DNA of 64,000 nt from Anaerolineae bacterium (GTDB taxonomy: Bacteria; Chloroflexota; Anaerolineae; Aggregatilineales; JAFGMM01). Positions 47,847-57,793 of this stretch are shown here, piece after piece. Every line of letters starts with the position of its first letter. Positions within the stretch are counted from its first letter, which is position 1. Position numbers and translations under genes: made by a program. The DNA lies in assembly GCA_027494055.1 (NCBI GenBank), contig JAOSJO010000028.1, positions 1-64,000 on the forward strand. Direction: 5' to 3'. Under the pieces are notes generated by a model. The model had not been told where the DNA came from, searched no databases, and saw only the letters and a list, made by a program, of their open reading frames with translations.

Positions 47847-49208
47847 CTACCAGTAGCGCACTCTGTCTACTTTGAGAGCATCTACGTCGATCGCGCTGCG
47901 ATAGATATCTTCTAGCTCACTCACTTCCTCGTCCACCGTCTTCACGGACGGCAGCGCGGCTGCGAAGCGGTCCAGCAGTTCTGGCGTATCGACCACCCGC
48001 TGCAAAGATGCGGCAAGCGCGGCAGCGTCGCCCACAGGGAACACCAGGCCGTTCACCTCGTGCGCGACCAGTTCCGCCATCCCGCCCAGGTCGGATGCGA
48101 CCACCGGCGTCCCGGCGACGAACGCCTCCAGGATGCTGTTGGGGCTGTTCTCGTACCACGTCGAGGGCACGACCAGCACATCCAACCCCGCGAGCACGCG
48201 GCCCGCGTCCGCGCGCGTGTACTGTCCCTCAAAGTGGATGCGCGGGTCCGCGCCGGCCATGCGGCGCAGCCGCGCCGCGTAGTCTGGGAAGCGCCCCAGG
48301 TCGCCGTAGATGAAAAGCTCCGTCGCGCCGCGCAGTGCGCGGAACGCCTCGATGAGCACGTGCACGCCCTTGTGCGGCGCGACCTGCCCCGCAAAGCCGA
48401 TGCGCAGCGGCGCGGCGGGGTCGCGCGGCGCGCGCGCATGGGGCGCCCACTCACTCACGTCCAGGCCCTGGCGCATGTAGACGAAACGCTCCGCCTGGAA
48501 CCCTTCCCGCTCGTGCAGGTCTTTCAGGAAACGCGAGGGCGAGATCACCCAGTCGGCCATGCCGAAGACGCGGCGCAGGTACGCGCGGCGCTCCGGCATC
48601 CCGGCGGCGAGGTCCGCCACGCCGCTGAGCCGCCGCGCCGCCGCGCTGCGCCACGCCCACAGCAGCGCCTTGCCGAAGCGCCCGCCAGTGAGCTGGTCGG
48701 GCATCAGAAAGCGCCGCTTATCCTGGCTGAGGCAGAGCACGCATTCCATCGGGTCAGCCGGCACGTCGCAGAGCGCGCCGCCCGCGCGCACCAGCGTAAA
48801 GCGCGGGCACAGGAACCAGAAGTCGGTGAGCGTGAGCACGACCGGCAGGCCGGCGTCCTTCGCCGCCTCGATGACCGCGCCGGTCATCAGGTAGCCGCCG
48901 ATAAGGTGCAGCAGTTCAGCATCCCATGCGCCCACGAAATCGCGCACGGCGTCGCCAACCGCGCGGTTGGCGAAAGTCTGGCGAAACGGGAGGCGCGCCA
49001 CGTCCATGCCCAGGCGGCGCACCGGCACACCCTGGAAGACCTCGTCCATAGCCGCCGGCGCAAGGCCGAAGCGCGCGTCGTGCTCGACCGCGATCACGCG
49101 CGCCTCGTGCCCGCGCGCCATCAGCGCGCGCGCGGTGCGGTAGGCGCGCCACTCCGCGCCGCCCTGGTAGCGCGGCGGGAAGTGGTGGACGGCAAGCGCG
49201 ATCCTCAC
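47847..49208 (-). CDS. GT4 glycosyltransferase
   Basis: An intact 453-residue GT-B enzyme. The N-terminus MRIALAVHHFPPRYQGGAEW has the acceptor-domain start and a GGAE loop. A CPRFTLV...CVLCLSQDK cysteine-containing insert (about residues 133-165) resembles that of surface-polysaccharide GT4 enzymes. The donor domain has RIGFAGQVAPHKGVHVLIEA and ENSPNSILEAFVAGTPVVAS, containing the Ex7E motif. It lies between asparagine-synthetase-like genes 1 and 2. Confidence 0.85.
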   Translation of the reverse strand: MRIALAVHHFPPRYQGGAEWRAYRTARALMARGHEARVIAVEHDARFGLAPAAMDEVFQGVPVRRLGMDVARLPFRQTFANRAVGDAVRDFVGAWDAELLHLIGGYLMTGAVIEAAKDAGLPVVLTLTDFWFLCPRFTLVRAGGALCDVPADPMECVLCLSQDKRRFLMPDQLTGGRFGKALLWAWRSAAARRLSGVADLAAGMPERRAYLRRVFGMADWVISPSRFLKDLHEREGFQAERFVYMRQGLDVSEWAPHARAPRDPAAPLRIGFAGQVAPHKGVHVLIEAFRALRGATELFIYGDLGRFPDYAARLRRMAGADPRIHFEGQYTRADAGRVLAGLDVLVVPSTWYENSPNSILEAFVAGTPVVASDLGGMAELVAHEVNGLVFPVGDAAALAASLQRVVDTPELLDRFAAALPSVKTVDEEVSELEDIYRSAIDVDALKVDRVRYW

Positions 49209-49236
49209 GGCAGCACCCTTCGCATCGGCCTCTCCC

Positions 49237-51165
49237 TCACGCAGCGGCCACCGCCGGCGTCGCGACTCCCGCCGCGACCGGCGCAGGGTCGCCGTCGAAG
49301 AGCAGGCGCATCATCATCTCGAACGACATCAGCGGCGCGAGCCGCCCGATGGTGTGCAACTCGTGGCCCGCAAGATGCCGGTTCCACAGCGAGCGCACCA
49401 GGTCGGGTCAAAGATGCCGCGCGCCAGGGTGCGCTCGTCAAAGAGCAGGCCCTCGCCCCACGCGCGCAGGTCGGTGCGCAGCCATGCCTCGTAGTCGGCG
49501 TAGAGGCTCGCCGGCTCTGCGAAAGTGGGCCGGATCAACTGGTTCACAAAGCTGCGTGCCTTGCGCGCCAGGACGTAGGCAGCCTGATACGCGCGCTGGT
49601 TCGTCAAAGGCATCCCGTCATTCGCGTAGGGCACTTTCGCCAGTTCTGGCATCATCTGGATGATGAGTTCGCGATGCAGCCGCCCCCCTTTGCGCAGCGC
49701 CACCGGCAACCCCACGAGGAAGTCCACCAGTGCGTAGTCGGCGAACGGGTAGCGCGTCTCGATGTGCGAGCGCATGAAGCCCACGTAGTTGTGCGTCAGG
49801 CGGATGCTGTGGTGCCAGGCTGTCCACAGGTCCAGCCGAAGCTCAGGCGCGTATTTCAGATAATGAGCGGCCTCCTGGCGGAGCGACTCAAACGCAAGGT
49901 CGTTGAGATGGGCGTAAGCGTTTGTGAACAGCAGCTTCGCCCCGGCCTCGCGAAAGCCCGGCCATGAAAACACCCGCGACCAGGCGAAGAACAACTGGGT
50001 CTCGAACGCGAGGTCGTCCATGGGATACGCCATGTCCGGCATCAGGTCGTAGACGCGCGCGCCCAGGTAATGGTCGCCTAACCAGCCGGTCAGGTTGTAG
50101 TCCATGACCTCGCGCGCCACTGTCAGGGTGTCTATCCCATGCATGTGCACCCAACTGTGCAGGCCCTCGGTTAGCGCCAGGTGGAAAGCGGCGTTCTCCA
50201 GCACCCAGTTGCCGTCGGCAAACTCGAAATAGTGATGGTCGCTCCGCGCTTTTTTCCGCCAGCCGTCGCGCGTAGACCACATCCGCGCTGTGGCGCGCGC
50301 CGAAGGTGATCGTGGGTACCTGTCGCCCAGATGCAGATGCCAGCCCCAACACGGTCCGGGAATCCAGGCCGCCGCTGAGATACACCCCAGGGCGCAGGGC
50401 GTCATCCATCACCCGCGCCATCGACGCGCGCAGCAGCCGCCCCGCTTCGACACAGGCTTCCTCGAACGTCACCGACGCCGGCTGCGCCGGTATCTGGTCG
50501 TAGTCCCAGTAGCGCTCCAGGGAGAGCGCATCTGACCGCGCGTCGTAGCGGAGCACGGTCGCTGGCGGCAGCATCTTCATGTCCTCAAAGAACGTCCGGT
50601 CGCCCAGGAGGCGCTGAAAGCGGACGTACTGCGCCACAGCAGTCAGGTCGAGGCGCTTTGAGAAAGCAGGATCGCACAGAATGCCCTTCATCTCCGGCGC
50701 GAACACCAAGCGACCCTCGTAGTGGGCGTAAAAGGTCTGGTAGCGGGCAAAGCGGTCAGTGAGCAGGAGGAGCGTCTGCGCGGCGCGGTCCCAGATGCAG
50801 ATGACGAACGGCCCCTCCACGCGGCGGACAAAGCCAGCGCCTTCGCGCTGGTACAGCCGCAGCACCAGTTCCTCACAGGTGACGGTGTTCAGCACATAGC
50901 CGTCCGCCTCAACCTCGCGCCACAGCGGGGCTGTGTCGTACAACTCACCGGTGAAGAACACGACCAGGTCGCGCTCTGCATCGCGGGCGGGCTGAACATG
51001 GGCGTTGAAGATGCCAATGCCAATGCGGCCCAGGGCGGCCTGGGGTGTGAGATCGACATCCACCTGGTACCAGGGGCGGTGCGTCATCGCCGTCGCCATC
51101 ACTGATAGCAGGTTGGCGTGATCGTCCTGTTGACGACTACTACAGACACCAAAAACCCCGCTCAT
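49237..51165 (-). CDS. Asparagine-synthetase-like protein 2, Cys2 replaced by Ser; frameshifted
   Basis: About 640 residues from ATG 51165 (MSGVFGVCSSRQQ). The N-terminal Ntn domain is otherwise intact (FTGELYDTAPLW), but position 2, the glutaminase nucleophile, is Ser (AGC). The synthetase PP-loop is VYLSGGLDSRTVLGLA, with YNLTGWLGDHY after it. Indels lie near 50262 (T6) and in the G-run at 49405-49407, where copy 3 has one more G. Its 3' 250 bases are nearly identical to those of copy 3. It could be ammonia-dependent, or use another amine donor. Confidence 0.7.
49259..49505. repeat. Near-identical 3' ends of synthetase-like genes 2 and 3
   Basis: About 247 bases match 51214-51460 with only some ten differences, far more similar than the rest of the two genes. 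It indicates recent gene conversion or duplication, and it allows the two copies to check each other for indels. Confidence 0.7.
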
Positions 51166-51179
51166 TGTATTCACCACGC

Positions 51180-53118
51180 CTATACTCTAACCGTCTCGTT
51201 CTTTGTGCCCGCTGTCGCGACGCCCGCCGCGACCGGCGCAGGGTCGCCGTCGAAGAGCAGGCGCATCATCATCTCGAACGACATCAGCGGCGCGAGCCGC
51301 CCGATGGTGTGCAACTCGTGGCCGGCTAGGTGCCGGTTCCACAGCGAGCGCACCAGGTCGGGGTCAAAGATGCCGCGCGCCAGGGTGCGCTCATCAAAGA
51401 GCAGGCCCTCGCCCCAGGCGCGCAGGTCGGTGCGCAGCCACGCCTCGTAGTCGGCATAAAGGATAACCTCTGGCCTGAACCCCTTCAGGATGACCTTCGA
51501 CGCAAAGTTGCGCGCCTTGCGCGCAGCCATCGAGGCCAGCTTATACCAGCGCTGGTCGGTGACGGGCAGCCCGGTGCTGGCATAGGGCACCTTCGCCAGC
51601 CCCGGCGCCTCGCGGTTGAGGACGGCTTCTGCAGCCGCCCCCGGATCCGCATCGCCAGCGGCAGGCCCAGGACGAAATCGAGCACAGCGTAATCCGCGAA
51701 GGGATAGCGCAGCTCAAGGTGCGAGCGCATGAAGCTGGCGTAGTTGTGCGTCAGGCGCACCGTGTGGTGCCACGCCTGCCAATAGTTTAGCCGGAGTTCC
51801 GGGCGGTACTTCTCGTAGCAGCGCAGCTCCTGCCGGAGTGAGTCGAACGCAAGGTCGTTGAGGTGCGCGTAGGCGTCGGTGAAGAGCAGCCGCGCCTCGC
51901 CCTCCTGAAACCCCGGCCACGCGAACAACTGGCACATGGCGTGGTACATCCGCGTGTGCCAGGTCGTCTCGTCCACAGGCTCCGCCATGTCCGGCATCAG
52001 TTCATAGGGGCGCGGCGCGATGAACTCATCGCCGGCCCAGCCAGTCAGGTTGCAGTCGATGGTCCCGCGCAGGTGCGGCAGCGTGCTGATGCCGTGCATG
52101 TGCACCCAACTGTGCAGGCCCTCGGTCAGCGCCAGGTGAAAGGGCGCGTGCTCGCGCACCCAGTTCCCGTCGGTGAACTCGAAGTAATGGTGGTCGCTGC
52201 CGGCCTTCTCGGCCAACGCGCGCGCGTAGATCACGTCCGTGCTCTGGCGCTGCCCAAAAGTGACCGTACTGACGCAGCGCCCACGCTGCGCGGCCAGCCC
52301 AAGGATCAGGCGGGAGTCCATGCCGCCGCTGAGGAACAGGCTGGGGCAGAGGGCGTATCCGCAGTGAGGCGGTCCATCGCCGCGCGCAGCAGACGCCCGG
52401 TTTCAACGACCGCATCCTCGAAGGTCAGGGAGGCCGGCTGCGCCGGTATCTGGTCGTAGTCCCAGTAGCGCGTAACCGCCAGCGCGTCGGCGCGGGCGTC
52501 ATAGCGGAGGATGCTGGCATACGGCAGTATCTTCACGCCGGCGAAGAAGGTCTTGTCGCCGAGCAGGCGTTGATAGCGCAGAATCTCGGCGGCGGCGGTC
52601 AGGTCGAGGCGCTTTTCAAAGCCCGGCGCGACCGCAATCCCCTTCAGTTCCGGCGCGAACACCAGCCGCCCGGCGTCGTGCGTGTAGAATACCTGGTAAC
52701 GGGCGAGCCGGTCGTTCGCCAGATAGAGCGTCCCCGCGCCGCCATCCCAGATGGCGACGACAAACGGCCCGTTAAGCGCGTGCACGAGGTCGATCCCGCG
52801 CGTCTGGTACAGGCGCAGCACCAGCTCCTCAAACGTGCGGTTGCGCAGCGTCACGCCCTGCGCCGCAAGCTCTTGCCGGAGCGGTTCGGTGTCGTACAGC
52901 TCGCCGGTGAAGAAGACGACCAGACTGCCGTCCTCGCTGATCGCCGGTTGCGGATCGGGGTTGAAGATGCCGATGCCAATGCGGCCCAGCGCGACGTGCG
53001 GCGCCGTATAGGTATCGACCTGGTACCAGGGGCGGTGCGTCATCGCGGACGCCATCGCGCCGGGCAGGTCTGCATGTTCGATTGGCTTGCTGTTGCAGAC
53101 ACCAAAAATGCCACTCAT
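51180..53118 (-). CDS. Asparagine-synthetase-like protein 3, Cys2 replaced by Ser; frameshifted
   Basis: About 645 residues from ATG 53118 (MSGIFGVCNSKPIEHADLPG). Again Ser (AGT, a different codon from copy 2) replaces the catalytic Cys2. The Ntn-domain block FFTGELYDTEPLRQ is retained. The PP-loop region continues as MDSRLILGLAAQRG after an indel near 52345; a second indel lies near 51620. The pair 2-3 is a tandem duplication, 15 bases apart. It lies downstream of the Wzz/kinase gene in the polysaccharide locus. Confidence 0.7.
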
Positions 53119-53262
53119 GTTGCTTCTCGCTGTGTCGATGAGATGGATGTCGCTGATCGGGGTGCAGAGCGGCGCGTGCCCGCGCGCGCCGACCGGTCAG
53201 ACCTGGCGGCGCGTCATGGCTCGGCCTCCGAAGATGCCACCTCGGTCCGCTCCAGATCGAGC

Positions 53263-55213
53263 TCATCCAGTTCGGTGAAAGGCAGCACCTTCTGCGGGGG
53301 CCTTCCCATCGGCGGCCTCCAACGCTGCCGCATCTTCCGGCGAGAACGCGCCCGCCGCCGCCGATTCGCCGGCTGCCGCTTCCTCGCCCAGCTCGCGCTT
53401 GACGAAGTCGTGGAGTTCCTGCTCAGAAACCCACCAGCGGAAAAGCTTGCGCGCGCCCTTCAGGCGTCCGGCCTGGCACCACTTCACCGCCGTGGACGTG
53501 CGCACGCCGAGCCGCCTCGCGACCTGCGCGATGGGGACGAGAATGGTGCCGTCTTTGAGCTTCCACGTGTAGCCTACCGGCAGCCGGTGGAGAAACTTGA
53601 GCGCCTTGTAGATGCGCCCGCCGAGGCCGGGGAACTCCTCGGTCGCCGGGGCGCTGCGGTAGCGGTAGTAGGTGCTTGACTTGCCTTCGACCCGCGAGGG
53701 CGCACCGGTCAGCGCCACGCCCAGAATGCTCACGTTGCCCGCAGCCAGCAGGAGTTCCTTCATCTTGCGCACCATGCGGCGGGTTACCCGCCCGACGCGC
53801 AGGATGAACACCACACCCTCTACCAGCGGGGCCAGAATCGCCGCGTCGGGGACGACGAGCAGCGGCGGCGTGTCCACAACAACGTAGTCGAAGCGGTTGC
53901 GCAGCGTCACAAAGAGGTCGCCCGTGCTGGCCGAGCCGAGCAGCGACGCCGAGTCGCGCAGTGTGAGGCCGGCGGTCAGCACGAACAGGTTGGGCGTCGA
54001 GGTTTCTCGGATGGCCTTGTCGAGCAGGCGGTCGCGGTCTTCGCGGTCGGCGGTCAGCAGATCGGCAAGCCCCAGGACGTTGGGGATGTCGAACAACTCA
54101 TTCAGCGACGGGTTGCGCATGTCGGCGTCGATGAGCAGCGTGCGCCGCCCGCCCAGCGCGCTGGCGACGCCCAGGTTCGCCGCCGTGGTCGATTTGCCGT
54201 CTTTGGCGCGCGGGCTGGTAATCAACACCACGCGCAGGCTGTGCGGCGAGCGCGTCAGGGCGATGCGGGCGCGCAGTTGGCGCACGGCTTCGGCCTGCTG
54301 CGAGCGCGGGCGGTAGCGGGTGACCACCGGGTCGCGCCGCGACGGCGACCCAAGCACGCCGAGCACCGGCAGGCCCTCAACCTCATCGACACCCTTGTCG
54401 CGCCAGCGCACCGTATCATCGAAGAATTCGAGGAAGAGCACCGCGCCGCCCGTCACCAGCAGCCCCAGGACAGCCCCCTAGCAGGATGTTCAGCGTCTTG
54501 TTCGGCGCGACAGGGTATGGATTGGCGACCGCGTGCTCTACCCACCACACGGCGTTGGCCGGGTTGTTGGCGGTGAGGGTCGCATACCGGACGGCGATGT
54601 CCTGGTAATCGACCAGCAGCGTCTCAAGCTGCGTCAGCCGGTTCCGCGCTTCCTCGTACTCCGCCGCCGACGACAGGGTGGGGATCTCCGCGCGCAGTGC
54701 GTCGATCTGCCCCTGGATTTCGTTGACCTGCTCCTGGGCGGCGTTGCGCGCGGCGACCCACTCCTGGTATTCCTGCGAACCCGCGAGCGGGTTCTGCTCG
54801 TCCACAAGCTGCCGCCCGACCTCTTCGGCAGTTGCCTGCGCCTGGAGCGGGTCGGTGTCGTAGACGAAAATCTCCAACAACTGCGCGTCCGGGATCACGT
54901 TGACCTGGATGCGCTCGCGCAGTTCATCCGGTGAGACGTTGAGGTTGCGCGCTTCGATGACGGCTTCGGTAATCAGGCGGCGGCGCGCCAGATCGGCGTA
55001 GGTGTACGCCAGGGTGCGGCTGAGGGCGAGCATCTGGGGGTTGATGTCGGGGTCTCGGATCGACTGCCCCACCGAGACGGTCGCTTTCGCCACATAGATA
55101 AGGGGCTGCTTCGACGTGAGGTAGTAACTGATGCCGGCTGCAATCACCGTGCCGGCCAGGACGAACCACCACCACCGCCGAAGGACTCCCCACACTGAAA
55201 TCTGAAACTTCAT
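53263..55213 (-). CDS. Wzz/BY-kinase (CpsD/CapB-like) with C-terminal HTH domain; frameshifted
   Basis: About 650 residues. The N-terminus MKFQISVWGVLRRWWWFVLA is a Wzz-type membrane helix followed by a periplasmic coiled-coil domain. After a break near 54480 comes the second membrane helix, then the bacterial tyrosine-kinase domain: SPRAKDGKSTTAANLGVASA (Walker A), RTLLIDADMRNPSLNELFD (Walker A') and DYVVVDTPPLL (Walker B). A short YYRYR cluster replaces the usual long Tyr tail. The last 100 residues contain VPIAQVARRLGVRTSTAVKW and FRWWVSEQELHDFVKREL, an excisionase/MerR-like helix-turn-helix. It would control polymer length and may bind DNA. Confidence 0.75.
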
Positions 55214-55270
55214 GAGCCGTCACCTTAATCTGTTACGCGCCGTCAGACATCTCCCTGCATTGGCTGGAGC

Positions 55271-55303
55271 CTGACCCCGGAAGGACGTACCCACCGGGGT
55301 CAG
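55271..55303 (-). terminator. Hairpin between radical SAM and kinase genes
   Basis: A perfect 10-bp stem CTGACCCCGG/CCGGGGTCAG with a 13-base loop lies between the radical SAM stop and the kinase start. No T-run is visible. It may separate two transcription units or stabilise mRNA. Confidence 0.55.
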
Positions 55304-55322
55304 GGTTCCGCCGCAATACACG

Positions 55323-57014
55323 CTACTTTGTGACCCAGCCCAACGTTTCGAGGCCGATTTCGATGCCGGATTTCAGGACGGAGAGGTTGTTAAGACTCTT
55401 GAGGTAGGTGAGCATCGGGCCAGGGCGCATCGCCCACTCGCGGAATGCGCGTCGCTGATGGTACATCAACTGTTCCTTGGTAAGACCACCGCCATTACCA
55501 CGAGCATAGTCCAAAGCGGTCGATTTGTCCATGTCCACCGACTCCCAGCGCTCGCCGGGGCGGAACCACCCGTTGTCCATCACGTCGAAGAAGAACGGCG
55601 TCCCAGGGTACGGCGCGGCGATGTGGAACAGCGCGATATCCAGCGGCAGGCTCTTGGCAAAGTCGATGGTCTCCTGGATGGTTTCCTCAGTCTCGCCGGG
55701 CAGGCCGATGATGAAGTACCCCAGTTTTTGATGCCGGCCTGACGCGCGTAAGTCAGGCTCTCGCGGGCGCGGTCGGCGGTCGTGCCCTTGCGCGCACGCT
55801 TGAGGATTTGCTCGTTGGCGCTCTCGATGCCCCAGGAGATCACCCAGTTGCCGGCGCGCGCCATCATCTCCAGCAATTCCTTGTCAACGTAGTCCACGCG
55901 GCTGTTGCACGTCCACTTGATCTTGACATCCTCGGTGAGGAGAAGGTCGCACATTTCCATCACCTGGTCGCGGTTGACCGTGAACAGGTCGGCGTACATA
56001 TGGATGTTGTGGATGCCCAACTCCTTGAGGACCTTGATCTCGTCAACAATGCTGCGCGCCGAGCGCAGGCGGATCGAGTACTGGTAGCTCACGTGCTTGA
56101 TGCAGTACCGGCAGCCCGCCGTGCAGCCCCGGCTGGTGACGATGAAGGTGTAAGGCCCCTTGATCATCGGAATCCGGTACTTATCCAGCGGCAGCAGATG
56201 GTGCAGCGGCAGCGGCATGGCGTCCAGGTCCGGGAAGAACGGGCGGTCCTCATTGACGACGACCTCGTCGCCGCGCCGCCACACCAACCCCTTGATGTGG
56301 CTCAGGTCGGGGTTGCCCGGCCCGTGGAAGTCCTCCGGCACGCGGCGCCACTCGTATTCGGGGTCGGTGTCGCGCATCAGCCTGTCGATCTCCGGGCGTG
56401 GGCGCACGCCTTCGAAGTAGTCCATCAGCTCGCGCAGCGCTCAGCTCTGGCTCGCCGCGCAGGACGTAATCGAGCGCCGGGAAGTCGTCCATTGTCAGGC
56501 GCGGGATGGGGGTGACGTGCGTGCCAAAGGCGATGGTCTTGGCGCCCATGCTCTTGGCGAGGAAGATGCCGTACATGTCGTTGGTCAGCGTGGGCGCTGT
56601 GACCTGGCTGATGTAGTACTTGGGCTGTTTGGTGCGGATGATGCCCTCAAACTCGGCCCAGCTCATGCGCTCGGCCACCGCGTCAACGACCTCGACGGTG
56701 TACTCTGGCGCGAGCACGGCGGCCATCTGCGCCAGCGACACCTGCGGCCACACCATGTTCTCGCGCGAGCGACGCCCGACGCGGTGCTGGCTGCGGATCC
56801 AGATTTTGCCGTCCGGCGTGGGCGGGTTCACGAGCATGATGTCAACCGCGTCCTGCGCGCGCGGCGGCCTCAGGCTGCGAAACACCGCATCGGCATCGGG
56901 CGACTTCGCCATCGGCAGCTTGGGGACGCGGCGGGTCCCCAGGTTGCGGCTGAGGTCCTCGGCGTCGTTCGCGCCGTTCGTACTTGTCTTCTTTTCCTTA
57001 AGGGTGCTAGCCAT
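55323..57014 (-). CDS. B12-binding-type radical SAM protein; two frameshifts
   Basis: About 560 residues from ATG 57014 (MASTLKEKKTSTNGANDAED). The N-terminal region reads IMLVNPPTPDGKIW and resembles the cobalamin-binding Rossmann domain of BchE-type enzymes. After an indel near 56440 the SAM core follows with CTAGCRYC (CxxxCxxC cluster), WTCNSRVDYVDKELLEMM and NWVISWGIESANEQILKRAR. A second indel near 55720 precedes the C-terminal helical part ending LETLGWVTK. It possibly methylates or rearranges a sugar or lipid in the polysaccharide pathway; the substrate is unknown. Confidence 0.75.
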
Positions 57015-57077
57015 GTGTGCTGTTACTCCCCTGAAATACTTTCACGTTCGATTATGAAGGCGAGGTTTGCGCACCGG

Positions 57078-57788
57078 CTATGCCGTGCGCGTCGAGACGG
57101 ACAGGACGGATAGGCCAAACGGCAGGCGCACGTGGCGCTCGAACCATGCGAGCGCCGGTACCAGCGCGTTAAACAACTTCAGTTGCCCCGCCGGCGGCAC
57201 CCGGCGGCGCAGGATGCGCGCGTTGACGAACCAACCCAGCGCGCCGAGGGGGTTGGTGTAGTGGAGGGCGACCACCCGCAGGCCCACGCGCTCGATCAGG
57301 CGGCGCAGGTCGGCCTTTGCGTAACGGCGATAGTGCCCGATTGCCCGGTCTATCGTGCCGTAGAGCGCGCGCAGCGCCGGCACGATCACGATCAGGTACC
57401 CCTCGGTGAGCAGGTCGCGCATGTGTGCGAGCGCGGTAATGTCGTCCTCGATATGTTCGAGCACGTTGAGGCACACCACGGTGTCCAGCCGGTAGCGGGC
57501 CAGGTCCAGGACTGCCGGGTCGGTGATGTCGGCAGTGTGCGTCACCAGGTTGGCGGCGTCCGGGAAGCGCGCCCGCACCTTCGCCACGCTGGCGGCGTCC
57601 TGGTCGGTGGCGACCACCAGCTCGCGCCCTCTCAGGAGCGGCGCGGTGAGGTTGCTGTGCCCGCACCCGACCTCCAGGATGCGCTGCCCCAGGTAGGGGC
57701 GCACCTGTTCCAGCAGCCACGCATCCAGCGCGGTCAGCAGCAGGCGCTGCCTGCGAACAGTCTCCAGGGCGTCGGTCGGGTCAGGCAT
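57078..57788 (-). CDS. Class I SAM-dependent methyltransferase
   Basis: An intact 236-residue protein from ATG 57788 (MPDPTDALETVRRQRLLLTA). Motif I is RILEVGCGHSNLT; VVATDQD and DTVVCLNVLEHIEDD are motifs II and IV. The C-terminal half (RRYAKADLRRLIERVGLRVV) is typical of methyltransferase_11 family sugar or lipid methylases. It lies 5 bases downstream of the DPM1-like gene. It probably methylates a polysaccharide or carrier-lipid intermediate. Confidence 0.8.
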   Translation of the reverse strand: MPDPTDALETVRRQRLLLTALDAWLLEQVRPYLGQRILEVGCGHSNLTAPLLRGRELVVATDQDAASVAKVRARFPDAANLVTHTADITDPAVLDLARYRLDTVVCLNVLEHIEDDITALAHMRDLLTEGYLIVIVPALRALYGTIDRAIGHYRRYAKADLRRLIERVGLRVVALHYTNPLGALGWFVNARILRRRVPPAGQLKLFNALVPALAWFERHVRLPFGLSVLSVSTRTA

Positions 57789-57793
57789 ACCGG

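Noticed and set aside
46008..53118. Ordinary AsnB asparagine synthetases
   Set aside because: The catalytic Cys at position 2 is missing in all three, and they lie inside a polysaccharide locus.
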